Positions 7,372 through 14,617 of a stretch of 14,617 bases of DNA are shown piece after piece. The notes under the pieces were generated by a model that saw only the letters and a program-made list of their open reading frames with translations, did not search any database and was not told where the DNA came from. The DNA comes from Dehalococcoidales bacterium (GTDB lineage: Bacteria; Chloroflexota; Dehalococcoidia; Dehalococcoidales; UBA5760), in NCBI GenBank assembly GCA_028717305.1, contig JAQUOC010000024.1, positions 1 to 14,617 on the forward strand, given 5' to 3'. Within the stretch, counting starts at the first letter, position 1. Each line of letters opens with the position of its first letter. The position numbers were made by a program, and so were the translations under genes.

Positions 7372-7400
7372 TTGACAAAACCACAGGGCTAAACTAGAGT
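7372..7400 (+). promoter_or_regulatory. Sigma-70-type promoter for the PPC/DUF296 gene
   Basis: A perfect TTGACA (7372-7377) and TAGAGT (7395-7400) are separated by 17 bp. The predicted start point near 7407 gives a leader of about 90 nt before the ATG at 7498. Confidence 0.6.
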
Positions 7401-7497
7401 TTTATCTACCGGCCCGAATCTGTTGCTCCTGTGTTCCCTGTTAATGGTCAGGGTACCGGGAGGCAATTTCCACCGGTTTCAAGCGAGGAGGTTTACG

Positions 7498-7941
7498 ATG
7501 AAGTCAGTTCAGGGAAAGCTGGGCAGGGTCTTTGTAATTAGGCTGGAGGACGGCGATGTGGTACCCGAGTGCATCGAGCGCTTTGCTGAAGAAAACGGGG
7601 TGTCGGTAGGCCAGGCCGTTCTGGTCGGCGGTATCGGAGGCGGTGAAATCGTTGTTGGTCCGCGTTGCTCACGGGAGATGCCCCCTCAGCCTATGTTCCT
7701 GCCTGTTGACGGAGCACACGAGGTGGCAGGTGTTGGCGTACTTGCCCCCGATGAGAACGGAAAACCGGTACTGCACATACACGCTGCGCTGGGTCGGTCG
7801 GGGCATACTATGAGCGGATGCCTGAGGCCCGGCGTTGAGACCTGGCTGGTGGGAGAGGTCATCCTGTATGAGATTCTCGGGGCGAAGGCAACACGGGTCA
7901 GAGACACGAAGACCGGTTTTTCACTTCTGGAGCCTGGATAA
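7498..7941 (+). CDS. PPC/DUF296 domain protein
   Basis: This 147-residue protein is essentially one PPC (DUF296) domain, the small trimeric fold found alone in bacteria and fused to AT-hooks in plants. Supporting features are the N-terminal GRVFVIRLEDGDVVPE stretch, VLVGGIGGGEIVVG in the middle, and HIHAALGRSGHTMSG (His93, His95, His103), a histidine cluster typical of the bacterial members and likely to bind a metal. There is no AT-hook, so DNA binding should not be assumed. The frame is open 75 bp further upstream, but ATG at 7498 is chosen because it follows GAGGAGG at good spacing, and the extra residues do not look like the domain. It has its own promoter, divergent from the Wood-Ljungdahl operon. 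The biochemical function of bacterial members is not established. Confidence 0.9.
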   Translation: MKSVQGKLGRVFVIRLEDGDVVPECIERFAEENGVSVGQAVLVGGIGGGEIVVGPRCSREMPPQPMFLPVDGAHEVAGVGVLAPDENGKPVLHIHAALGRSGHTMSGCLRPGVETWLVGEVILYEILGAKATRVRDTKTGFSLLEPG

Positions 7942-8006
7942 AGATAGCGGTGATGCCGTAATTCAGACTGAGGGATATCCGCTGAGTGGTACCGTCAGGT
8001 TCCGGC

Positions 8007-8023
8007 TGTTAGCAGGCCTAACA
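8007..8023. repeat. Short inverted repeat upstream of the serpin gene
   Basis: TGTTAG and CTAACA form a 6-bp inverted repeat around a 5-nt centre (CAGGC). It is not followed by a T-tract on the plus strand, so it is unlikely to be a terminator. It lies 19 bp upstream of an A/T-rich TATAAA sequence (8042-8047) and could be an operator. Confidence 0.25.
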
Positions 8024-8093
8024 AAAATTCGATCCGGCCGTTATAAATATCAAGCGTAACCCAACCCGAGATACTAGCTTGAGGTAGATGGCA

Positions 8094-9368
8094 ATGAAGA
8101 AAAATTCGGTTTTCGCAGCGATACTGGTCGTAATACTCGGTTTGACCGCCTGTACGCAGCCGGCATCAGGTGAGGTAATTCAGTCGGAGAAGCCGCGGTC
8201 AACTTCGCCGGATGCGAGCCAGGCCGAACTGGCAGCACTAGTCAACGGTAACAGCGCCTTTGCTTTCGATCTGTACCAGGAACTAAGTGGTGGTGACGAT
8301 AATCTTTTTTATTCTCCCTACAGCATATCGCTGGCACTGGCGATGACATATGCCGGCGCTCGCAGTGAAACCGCGCAACAGATGTCGGATGCCCTCCGCT
8401 TCAGTCTTCTCCAAGATCGCCTGCACCCAGCCTTCAACAGTCTGGATATCGAGCTAGCTCAACGTGGTGAAGGCAGCCAGGGCAAGGATGGCGACGGCTT
8501 TCGGCTGAACATTGTCAATGCCATCTGGGGACAGAATGACTACCAGTTTCTTGACCGGTTCCTTGATTTATTAGCTGAAAACTACGGTGCTGGTTTGAGA
8601 ATTCTTGATTTCGCGGGCGCACCGGAAGAATCACGCACCATTATCAATGACTGGATCAGTGACCAGACGGAAGGGCGAATCGAAGACCTGATTCCACAGG
8701 GCCTGATCAACGCACTGACCCGACTTGTCCTTACCAATGCCATCTACTTCAACGCGGCATGGCAGTATCCCTTTGCAGAAGAGGCGACCGGCGACGGCAC
8801 CTTCTATCTTCTCGAGGGCAACGAAATCACTGTGCCGATGATGAGGCAGACCGAATCTTTAGGCTACGCCGAAGGTGATGGCTATCAGGCGATCGAACTG
8901 CCATATGATGGACATGAACTCTCGATGGTAATCTTACTTCCGGCACGGGATAATTTCGAATCATTCGAAGCCTCGTTAGACGCACTGCAAGCAGACGCCA
9001 TCCTGGGCAGTCTGGAACAAAGAGAAATAAACCTGACGATGCCCAGATTTGAATTCGAGTCGGACTTTAGTCTCAAGAAGACCCTCACAGCGCTGGGAAT
9101 GCCGGTTGCCTTCTCGGCAGACGCAGACTTCTCCGGCATGACGGGCAAACGTGACCTGTTCATTGCAGACGTGGTGCACAAGGCATTCGTCTCTGTAGAT
9201 GAAGCCGGGACAGAAGCAGCCGCCGCTACCGCCGTAGTGATGCAGTTGACCGCGGCTCCGGATATGCCGATCAATGTCAACATTAATCATCCCTTCGTTT
9301 TCCTGATCCGCGACATTGAGACCGGGGCGATACTATTTATCGGCCGTGTGATAAACCCGGGTGCCTAA
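8094..9368 (+). CDS. Serpin-family serine protease inhibitor, lipoprotein
   Basis: The product (424 residues from this start) is a full-length serpin with a lipoprotein signal peptide: MKKN, a hydrophobic run, then the lipobox LTAC with Cys20 as the lipidation site. It is therefore expected to be tethered outside the membrane. Family landmarks are NLFYSPYSISLALAMTYAGA, LVLTNAIYFNAAW, VPMMRQTES, ELPYDG, VVHKAFVSVDEAGTEAAAATA (distal hinge) and NHPFVFLIRD. The small-residue hinge GTEAAAATA is the inhibitory type, so it should trap a target protease. Counting from the hinge glycine as P15 gives Thr-Ala as P1-P1', which would suit an elastase- or subtilisin-like target; the loop after the bond is about three residues longer than in alpha-1-antitrypsin. 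ATG at 8094 is preferred to ATG at 8088 because GAGG (8081-8084) is nine bases from the former but only three from the latter. It is 152 bp after the PPC gene. Confidence 0.93.
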   Translation: MKKNSVFAAILVVILGLTACTQPASGEVIQSEKPRSTSPDASQAELAALVNGNSAFAFDLYQELSGGDDNLFYSPYSISLALAMTYAGARSETAQQMSDALRFSLLQDRLHPAFNSLDIELAQRGEGSQGKDGDGFRLNIVNAIWGQNDYQFLDRFLDLLAENYGAGLRILDFAGAPEESRTIINDWISDQTEGRIEDLIPQGLINALTRLVLTNAIYFNAAWQYPFAEEATGDGTFYLLEGNEITVPMMRQTESLGYAEGDGYQAIELPYDGHELSMVILLPARDNFESFEASLDALQADAILGSLEQREINLTMPRFEFESDFSLKKTLTALGMPVAFSADADFSGMTGKRDLFIADVVHKAFVSVDEAGTEAAAATAVVMQLTAAPDMPINVNINHPFVFLIRDIETGAILFIGRVINPGA

Positions 9369-9458
9369 CCGATCCAGATGACCCGTAAAGCATCCCTTCG
9401 GACAGTGCCTGCTCCACCTGGCCGGCTATCTTCGCGATGAACCATATCACTCAGCTTA

Positions 9459-9467
9459 TGCTATACT
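9459..9467 (+). promoter_or_regulatory. Extended -10 promoter element for degV
   Basis: TGcTATACT matches an extended -10 element (TGnTATAAT with one mismatch). No good -35 box is seen at 16-18 bp, which is typical of extended -10 promoters. The predicted start near 9474 gives a leader of about 80 nt. The rest of 9369-9556 shows nothing further. Confidence 0.45.
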
Positions 9468-9556
9468 AGAGAAAAAATCACCGAGCCAACTTTTTCTTTA
9501 GTGAGACAACAAGCAATCCACACTGAATTTTCGGGATCCATTATAGGAGGGAGAAA

Positions 9557-10426
9557 ATGCCAGATATTGCTGTTATGACGGATACCGTGAGTTATTGTCC
9601 TGCAGAAATCGCCAGTAAATACAAAATCCTGCAAGCACCTGTTCACATCCTCATGGATGGTGAGTCGTACCCGGAGAATGAGATAGACCTGGTACAATTC
9701 TACAAGAAGATACCGAAATGGAAAGAAGAGGAAAAGCTGCCGACAACTTCATCTCCCTCCCCTGACGATTTTGTCAGCGCATACCGCAAGTTGAGCAAGG
9801 AACACGAATCTATAATATATATTGGCTATAGTGAACATCTCGGTATGGCGGTAAAGTCAGCTCTTCTGGCAAAGGAACTGGTGAAAGATGAATTATCCAA
9901 AACTAAGATAGAGATTATTGACTCAAAGAGCTGGGGTGGAGCCCAAATGATGATAACACTGGAACTTACCCGGGCTAATGCTGCCGGAAGCACCCTAAAG
10001 GAATTACTGGTGTTGGCCGATGATATGATAAAAAAGGTAAATCTCATTATCTTATCAGACAATCTTTATTATCTGGCGAAGGGTGGCAGAATACACAAAG
10101 CACGGCCATGGGCGAACTCCAAGGTCAGCAATACCGCCCTCCTGAAGCTCGATGCTTCTACAGAAGGAAAGACCAGTCCTATCGCCAGGTGCAGGACCAA
10201 AGGTGAAACACTGAAGACACTGTTCGACATGGTAAGGGGCAACCATTCTGATAGCAGATTACACTTCGCCATTAATCATGCCGATGCTCTGGCTGAAGCT
10301 GAGCAGATGAAGGAAGAGCTCTTAGCACAGTTCCGGTGCGAAGAGGTATTTATCAGCAATATCGGCCCCCTGGTTACGATCCATACCGGTCTGGGCACCC
10401 GCGTTCTGAGCTGGTGGGCGGAATAG
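9557..10426 (+). CDS. DegV family fatty-acid-binding protein
   Basis: The 289-residue protein has the layout of DegV proteins, which bind a fatty acid in a cleft between two domains and in Firmicutes act as FakB subunits presenting fatty acids to FakA kinase. Visible signs are the N-terminal VMTDTVSYCP (family TDSTxDLP), TTSSPSPDDF (family TSQPSPxxF) near residue 72, IIDSKSWGGAQMM in the middle, LYYLAKGGRI near residue 172, and IGPLVTIHTGLG near the C-terminus. GGAGGG six bases before the ATG supports the start. No fakA-like gene is nearby, so a kinase partner cannot be named from this window. It is cytoplasmic, with no signal peptide or membrane segment. It is 188 bp from the serpin gene and 80 bp before the HAD gene. 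Confidence 0.92.
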   Translation: MPDIAVMTDTVSYCPAEIASKYKILQAPVHILMDGESYPENEIDLVQFYKKIPKWKEEEKLPTTSSPSPDDFVSAYRKLSKEHESIIYIGYSEHLGMAVKSALLAKELVKDELSKTKIEIIDSKSWGGAQMMITLELTRANAAGSTLKELLVLADDMIKKVNLIILSDNLYYLAKGGRIHKARPWANSKVSNTALLKLDASTEGKTSPIARCRTKGETLKTLFDMVRGNHSDSRLHFAINHADALAEAEQMKEELLAQFRCEEVFISNIGPLVTIHTGLGTRVLSWWAE

Positions 10427-10506
10427 AATCCTATCCGGAACAGGAGGATTATTCCCTTGTTATTTGAGTATGATCTCCCGTTTGAACTCAGTATCGAGGA
10501 GAAGTA

Positions 10507-11328
10507 TTGGCAGACAAACCCTACCGGCTTTTAGTCATAGATATCGACGGCACCCTGGTCGATAAAAACGGCACCATTACGCTTGAGAACAGAGAAGCTT
10601 TGGCCAGGGTCAGCGGCCTGGGGATAATGATTTCCCTATCCACCGGGCGTGCCATTCGAGCCTGTCTCAGCCTGATCAGTCAACTGGAGTTGGACGGCTA
10701 CCACATCTTCTTTGACGGTGCTCTGGTGAGCACTCCCGATCACGATAAAGAGGTCTTTGCTAATCCGCTCTGCCGGGAAACGGTTAAACAGGCAGTTGAG
10801 TTCGCCCACGAAAATGATATCAATCTCGACCTGTATTCAGCGAGCCACTACTTTATCGAAAGGGAAAGCTGGTCATCAGATATTCACAACAAGTTCTTTG
10901 GTATTGAGCCGACGATAACCGAATTCAATGGCATCTGGGATAGGGAAAGAATCATCAAGGGAGGAATGGTCGCCACCTCTCCTCAAGAAACAGCTCAAGT
11001 ACGAGCTATCCGCACCAGGTTCAACTCCAGCCTCCACTTTTCCCGGGTCAGAACGCCAAGCTATCCCGGGGTCGATTTCATCAACATAGTTGCTCCCGGA
11101 GTATCGAAGGGGAAAGCACTGGAAGCATTAGCTGGATATCTGGGCATAAGCTTAAGCGAGGTTATGGCAATCGGAGACGGAGAAAATGACATTCCCCTCA
11201 TCGCTTCGGCCGGTCTGGGCATCGCAATGGGTAACGCCCCTGATGAAGTCAAGGCAATCGCCGACGGGATAACACTAGATATCGAGCACAACGGCCTGGC
11301 GGCAGCAGTGGGAGAATTTCTGCTGTAG
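10507..11328 (+). CDS. Cof-type HAD-superfamily phosphatase
   Basis: The 273-residue protein has all four HAD motifs of the Cof/type IIB group. Motif I is DIDGT with nucleophile Asp12 and acid/base Asp14. Motif II is STGRA near residue 46. Motif III lysine lies in GVSKGKALEAL, and motif IV is GDGENDIPLI. A large cap domain lies between motifs II and III, as in sugar-phosphate and nucleotide phosphatases of this group. The substrate cannot be told from sequence. The start is TTG at 10507, supported by GAGGAG just upstream; there is no in-frame ATG before motif I. It probably shares a transcript with degV. It ends 25 bp before the convergent hydrolase gene. Confidence 0.92.
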   Translation: MADKPYRLLVIDIDGTLVDKNGTITLENREALARVSGLGIMISLSTGRAIRACLSLISQLELDGYHIFFDGALVSTPDHDKEVFANPLCRETVKQAVEFAHENDINLDLYSASHYFIERESWSSDIHNKFFGIEPTITEFNGIWDRERIIKGGMVATSPQETAQVRAIRTRFNSSLHFSRVRTPSYPGVDFINIVAPGVSKGKALEALAGYLGISLSEVMAIGDGENDIPLIASAGLGIAMGNAPDEVKAIADGITLDIEHNGLAAAVGEFLL

Positions 11329-11332
11329 CATC

Positions 11333-11347
11333 GCCTGTCCCGCAGGC
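11333..11347. terminator. Weak hairpin between convergent genes
   Basis: GCCTG-TCCCG-CAGGC forms a 5-bp GC-rich stem in the 25-bp gap between two convergent genes. It is followed on the plus strand only by CCTTT, so termination would be weak. It could serve both directions. Confidence 0.3.
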
Positions 11348-11353
11348 CGACCT

Positions 11354-12265
11354 TTAACTGGCAACGGACTGGGAAAGGCCTTTGATGCTGTTGATAAGCA
11401 GTTGGTATTGCACTTTATAACTTTCACCGTCCAGACTATCCAGGTAGTCCAGGCTGCTATCCTTCTTTCGGAGTATGGAGAGTATATCCTCCGGCCCCCT
11501 CCCTGCCCTGGCTTCTGCGCTGATAATCCTGTTCCACTCAAGAATCTGGTTACGGATAAAGGTTAGCCTCTCCGGTGCATTATCATAGCAACCGAAGTGG
11601 CCGTAGCATATCCGCCGTGGCTTGAGCGCCGTCAGCTTATCTATTGAATCCAGAGCCTCCGACAGCCGGAAGGGAGGCGGCGTCGCCGGCCTGATATTCC
11701 CATTAAGACAGACGCCGGCCGCCTCTCCGGCAATCAGTATGCCGCCTGCTCGATCATAAAGGCTCAGGTGATGCGGGGCATGGCCCGGGGTAAAATACAG
11801 CTCCAGCACCATACCCTGACCCAGATCGAGTTCCATCCCATCCCTGGCATCCACGACCTTCTCATCAGGGACCGGTTCAATCCGGCCGTACTCAGCAGCC
11901 AGACTGCCCAGTGTCTTACAGCTAGCCATCCAGAGCGTCTCAGGATTAATCAGGTGGGGACGGGCACGGGGGTGGGCAACAACCCTGGCTCGGGGCAGTT
12001 CCTTAATCAGCGCACCGATGCCACCAGCGTGATCGATATGGATATGAGTCAGTACTATATAGTCAACGGCATCACGGCTTATGCCAAGACCACTTATCAA
12101 GCGAAGCAGGTTAGGTATCGCCGCAGCAGGTCCGACATCAACAATAACATTGCTTGTCCCGCAGAACAGGTAAGACCCGAGGAACTTCTCGTGCCCGGCT
12201 ACCGGCGGCCGGAGATCCAGGAACTTAAGAACTGGTGTGATGGTATATACCGCATCTACGACCAC
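11354..12265 (-). CDS. Metallo-beta-lactamase-fold hydrolase
   Basis: This protein of about 303 residues has the zinc-binding motif THIHIDHAGG (His74, His76, Asp78, His79). Further metal ligands are in FTPGHAPHHLSLYD, GEAAG (Glu in place of the more common Asp) and the C-terminal CYGHFG. The layout is that of a general MBL hydrolase acting on an ester, thioester or similar bond; the substrate is unknown. The HxHxDH motif rules out flavodiiron proteins, which use HxExDH. GTG at 12265 is chosen because GAGG lies seven bases upstream; the frame can also start at ATG 12286, where GGTGG is almost touching the codon. It follows the flavin reductase-like gene by 14-35 bp, so the two are probably cotranscribed. 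Confidence 0.9.
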   Translation of the reverse strand: MVVDAVYTITPVLKFLDLRPPVAGHEKFLGSYLFCGTSNVIVDVGPAAAIPNLLRLISGLGISRDAVDYIVLTHIHIDHAGGIGALIKELPRARVVAHPRARPHLINPETLWMASCKTLGSLAAEYGRIEPVPDEKVVDARDGMELDLGQGMVLELYFTPGHAPHHLSLYDRAGGILIAGEAAGVCLNGNIRPATPPPFRLSEALDSIDKLTALKPRRICYGHFGCYDNAPERLTFIRNQILEWNRIISAEARAGRGPEDILSILRKKDSSLDYLDSLDGESYKVQYQLLINSIKGLSQSVAS

Positions 12266-12299
12266 GCCTTTTCCTCGGCATTCCACCCTTTTCCCATAC

Positions 12300-12884
12300 C
12301 TACGGGTGCTTTCTTACCTTGATCTCCTTACCACAACTGAATGCCATGGCGATGACCTCTCCCAGAACCCGATATTGACCGGCCGGAGAGATAATATAAA
12401 CCAGAGGCTTGATCTTGCCAACATCCGGCTTGCCCTCGGTAAGACATTCCTCTGAGATATGGGTCTCCTCAATCCGGCCGACAAAGAGTGAATGGCTGCC
12501 CAGGTCCAGAGTATGCACCACCCGGCACTCCAGATTAACCGGACACTGTTCAATAAGCGGGGCATTACCCAGTTTTCCGTAGAAGACATCAAAATTACAG
12601 GCGGCCATTTTATCAACCCTGGCACCGGAGACCAAACCGCAGTAGTCTGCCTCCCTCACCAGATCAGCCGAGGGAATATTTACAGAAAAAGTGCCGCTTT
12701 GCTTAATGCCATCATGCGTGTAGCGCTGGTGCCGTACGGCAACCGACACCATAGGCGGCTCACCATTGGCAATGCCACCCCAGGCAACCGCCATAAAATT
12801 GGGCCGGCCAGCAACATTAGCTCCAACCAACAAAACAGGCATAGGGTAAATCAGGGGCTGCGCTCCCATCCTGACTTTGACCAT
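12300..12884 (-). CDS. Flavin reductase-like FMN-binding split-barrel protein
   Basis: The product of about 194 residues matches the flavin reductase-like (DIM6/NtaB) family. Typical segments are PVLLVGANVAGRPNFMAVAWGG at the N-terminus, PPMVSVAVRHQRYTHDGIKQSGTFSVNIPS, DYCGLVSGARVDK, and LECRVVHTLDLGSHSLFVGRIEE towards the C-terminus. Such proteins bind FMN and reduce flavins, or act as small electron-transfer flavoproteins; homologues are common in strict anaerobes. ATG at 12884 is preferred over the GTG one codon earlier because AAGGAGGA is about seven bases upstream. It is the gene after core-MetE and before the MBL hydrolase, on the same strand. The electron donor and acceptor cannot be told from the sequence. 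Confidence 0.9.
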   Translation of the reverse strand: MVKVRMGAQPLIYPMPVLLVGANVAGRPNFMAVAWGGIANGEPPMVSVAVRHQRYTHDGIKQSGTFSVNIPSADLVREADYCGLVSGARVDKMAACNFDVFYGKLGNAPLIEQCPVNLECRVVHTLDLGSHSLFVGRIEETHISEECLTEGKPDVGKIKPLVYIISPAGQYRVLGEVIAMAFSCGKEIKVRKHP

Positions 12885-13011
12885 CACGCTTCCTCCTTTA
12901 AAAAGGGCAAACAGCCGGTAGCTACAGTAAAAACGTTATAACGAACGGTAGCACCGGGAAGATAAGAAAGCACACAATTGCATCATTATGTCAACCAGCC
13001 AGACGCCACCA

Positions 13012-13881
13012 TTACAGGACCCTTCCGGCCGCGATTACCATCCTCTTCATCTTTTCAAAAGCGACTTCTCTGGGTAGAATGCGCAGTCCGCAGTCAGGGT
13101 GAAGAGCAAGACGCTCCGCCGGTACCCTTGTCAGCGCCTTTCTGATCAGCTTCTCTATCTCTTCGACCTCCTCCACCCTGGTGCTCTTGGTGTCGATACA
13201 GCCCAATCCCAGCATCTTGTCCGAATCCCGAAGCTCGGGAAAGTCTAATATCTCAAGACTACCATCACCCATAAAAGCATGGGAAAGCATCCTGATACCA
13301 TCCCACTCCAGAAGCTCCTTGAATATCCGGTTGACGTTTCCACAGACATGAAGTGCTACCGGTACTTTGAGCCCCAGAGCTATTCTCTGCACCGCTTCCC
13401 TGGCAATATCCATCGGAGCGCCAACAGAAAGGAAGGGCTCATCAATCTGTATCCACTCCACGCCGTTCTGCTCCAGGGCACGGCCGATACCGAGCAGGGC
13501 CTCAGCGGTGTCGAGATAAACCTGCTTGTCCTGATATCCCCGGTAGTAACCCTCGATCCTTGACGAGAAAACCAGCGTTACCGGCCCGGTGATATTTCCC
13601 TTTACATGGGGGGCTATACCCCGGGTAATATCCAGGTCTTCCAGGAAGACCCCGGGGTCTCCCTTACCTATCTTACCCTGGATAAAACCCTGGGAGCTAT
13701 CCGTATCGTAGCGATAGCCATCGATAGCCCTGGCAAAATACTCTACTATGTCATACCTTGTCTGGCCATCAGTGACCAGCTGTATACCGGCATCAAGCTG
13801 GTCTTTCACCGAACCAGCTATCGCGTCCCTTCCCAAACCGGAATAGTGCAGGGGATAACTTCCGATCACTGTCGTAAGCAT
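13012..13881 (-). CDS. Core-MetE methionine synthase (zinc domain only)
   Basis: This 289-residue protein corresponds to the C-terminal catalytic barrel of cobalamin-independent methionine synthase and lacks the N-terminal half needed with polyglutamyl methyl-THF. The zinc ligands of MetE are all recognisable: His178 and Cys180 in LHVCGN, Glu210 in GDGSLEIL and Cys264 in HPDCGLR. The N-terminal TTVIGSYP and the IQIDEPFL motif are also typical. A short enzyme of this kind from Dehalococcoides has been reported to make methionine from a methyl-corrinoid donor. CFeSP genes in the same window fit that, so methyl-CFeSP or a related corrinoid is the likely donor here. The ATG at 13881 is chosen; GTG at 13893 is in frame but its ribosome-binding site (GAGG) is only three bases away, while for the ATG it is rather far, so the start is uncertain by four codons. 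Confidence 0.88.
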   Translation of the reverse strand: MLTTVIGSYPLHYSGLGRDAIAGSVKDQLDAGIQLVTDGQTRYDIVEYFARAIDGYRYDTDSSQGFIQGKIGKGDPGVFLEDLDITRGIAPHVKGNITGPVTLVFSSRIEGYYRGYQDKQVYLDTAEALLGIGRALEQNGVEWIQIDEPFLSVGAPMDIAREAVQRIALGLKVPVALHVCGNVNRIFKELLEWDGIRMLSHAFMGDGSLEILDFPELRDSDKMLGLGCIDTKSTRVEEVEEIEKLIRKALTRVPAERLALHPDCGLRILPREVAFEKMKRMVIAAGRVL

Positions 13882-13915
13882 ACTAATCGCCACACTCCTC
13901 TAGCCTTTGCCAGCT

Positions 13916-13945
13916 ATTATACTAGACCGGCTTACGACACCACAA
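13916..13945 (-). promoter_or_regulatory. Promoter for the core-MetE gene
   Basis: On the minus strand a perfect TATAAT (13916-13921) follows TTGTGG (13940-13945) by 18 bp. The predicted start near 13909 gives a very short leader of about 15-30 nt that includes the GAGGAG ribosome-binding site. Core-MetE thus seems to be expressed separately from the GTPase upstream. Confidence 0.5.
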
Positions 13946-13971
13946 CATGCTCAGGATCTTGCCGAAACATA

Positions 13972-14617
13972 TTAGAGGTGAAGTTCGATAACGTCACCGT
14001 CCTGGAGAACATGGTTCCGTTTCGCCATAACGCCGTCGTGCTTTCCCGAGCCCCAGATGCGGGCATACTTCAACTTAGCCCGGAAGTCCTTATGCACGGA
14101 CTCAGCAGCATCGGCGAGCGTACTCCCCTTCTCCAAGACAATGGGGTCGTTCATCTCGGGTTTCTGTCCAGGGGCTTTGGTATACACCCGGATGATATCA
14201 AGCATCCGGTACACTTCGTAGCGCAGTTCTTCCAGACTGGTCCCAATTTTGGCCGAGATAGAGGTGACCGGCAGCTCTCCGGCATACCTCTTTTTTAATC
14301 GCAGGTAGGCGTCACCGGTACCATCCTGATCAATCTTATTAGCCACGATCAGAGCCTTCTTATGCGAGAGAATAATATCCTCCCCTTCTACCGGCTTTGG
14401 ATTACCAATGCCTATCCTCATTTGGGCAAGGTGTTTCGTAAGCTTCTCCGCCTGAGCCAGAGGATTACCGGCCAAGTCTATCACCAGAATCAGGGCATCA
14501 GCCCGGATAATCAGATGACGCAGCCACCATTCAACGGGCTGTTCTCCAAAGGGCGGAGTATCAATCAACTGTATCTGTATGTTCTCAAACTCCATCATTC
14601 CCGGAATAGCAGTACAG
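13972..14617 (-). CDS. DRG/Obg-like GTPase with C-terminal TGS domain, partial
   Basis: The frame is open to the right edge, so the N-terminus with the G1 (P-loop) motif is outside the window; the in-frame ATGs near 14598 are internal methionines. The visible part starts just before PGMMEFENIQIQLIDTPP, where DTPP is the G3 motif. It continues with NKID (G4) and SAK (G5), and ends in a TGS domain (PIVLEKGSTLADAAESVHKDF to DGDVIEL). This is the arrangement of DRG-type GTPases, which are linked to ribosomes and translation. The DTPP form in place of DxxG is common in this group. It lies 91 bp upstream of core-MetE on the same strand, with a promoter between them. Confidence 0.88.
   Translation of the reverse strand, partial: CTAIPGMMEFENIQIQLIDTPPFGEQPVEWWLRHLIIRADALILVIDLAGNPLAQAEKLTKHLAQMRIGIGNPKPVEGEDIILSHKKALIVANKIDQDGTGDAYLRLKKRYAGELPVTSISAKIGTSLEELRYEVYRMLDIIRVYTKAPGQKPEMNDPIVLEKGSTLADAAESVHKDFRAKLKYARIWGSGKHDGVMAKRNHVLQDGDVIELHL

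Noticed and set aside
11354..12884. MBL-fold gene plus flavin reductase gene as a split flavodiiron (oxygen or NO reductase) system
   Set aside because: The MBL protein has the zinc-type HxHxDH motif rather than the HxExDH of flavodiiron proteins, and no flavodoxin domain is present.
12989..12994. TTGACA on the minus strand between core-MetE and the flavin reductase gene as a promoter
   Set aside because: No acceptable -10 hexamer lies 16-18 bp downstream; cotranscription or an unseen promoter is equally possible.
1..14617. CRISPR arrays, tRNA or rRNA genes, insertion sequences, prophage or defence genes
   Set aside because: No regularly spaced repeats, no clover-leaf-like sequence, no transposase or integrase and no recognisable defence genes were found on either strand.

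Overview
The window looks like chromosomal DNA from an anaerobic bacterium that uses the Wood-Ljungdahl (reductive acetyl-CoA) pathway. The best guess is an uncultured Dehalococcoidia (Chloroflexota). The basis is a corrinoid iron-sulfur protein (CFeSP) subunit, a CooS-type protein, a CooC-type nickel-insertion ATPase, a CFeSP reductive activator, FolD proteins, and a short MetE of the kind described in Dehalococcoides. This placement is inference; no rRNA or other taxonomic marker is present.

The left half (1 to about 6977) is one tightly packed minus-strand operon, read right to left: RACo-type activator, cooC, two FolD paralogues in tandem, a 72-residue protein of unknown function, acsD, and a CooS-like gene that runs off the left edge. 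A divergent intergenic region of about 520 bp separates it from plus-strand genes. That region has a good sigma-70-type promoter on each strand, and the operon appears to have a leader of more than 300 nt. The plus-strand genes are a PPC/DUF296 protein, a lipoprotein serpin, a DegV-family protein and a Cof-type HAD phosphatase. From about 11354 to the right edge the minus strand carries a metallo-beta-lactamase-fold hydrolase, a flavin reductase-like protein, a core-MetE methionine synthase and the C-terminal part of a DRG/Obg-like GTPase with a TGS domain.

Functionally, the left operon covers one-carbon handling (FolD), the methyl-carrying corrinoid protein (AcsD), its reductive reactivation (RACo) and nickel maturation (CooC). 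The core-MetE on the right is the kind of enzyme that could take methyl groups from a corrinoid protein to make methionine. The most unusual signals are in the operon. The CooS-like protein has no cluster B/D cysteine region and has glycine at two of the three C-cluster cysteine positions that can be read. The two FolD paralogues have complementary losses of catalytic and cofactor motifs, suggesting a split of dehydrogenase and cyclohydrolase functions. One FolD also carries a small in-frame palindromic insertion. acsB, acsC and acsE are not in the window.
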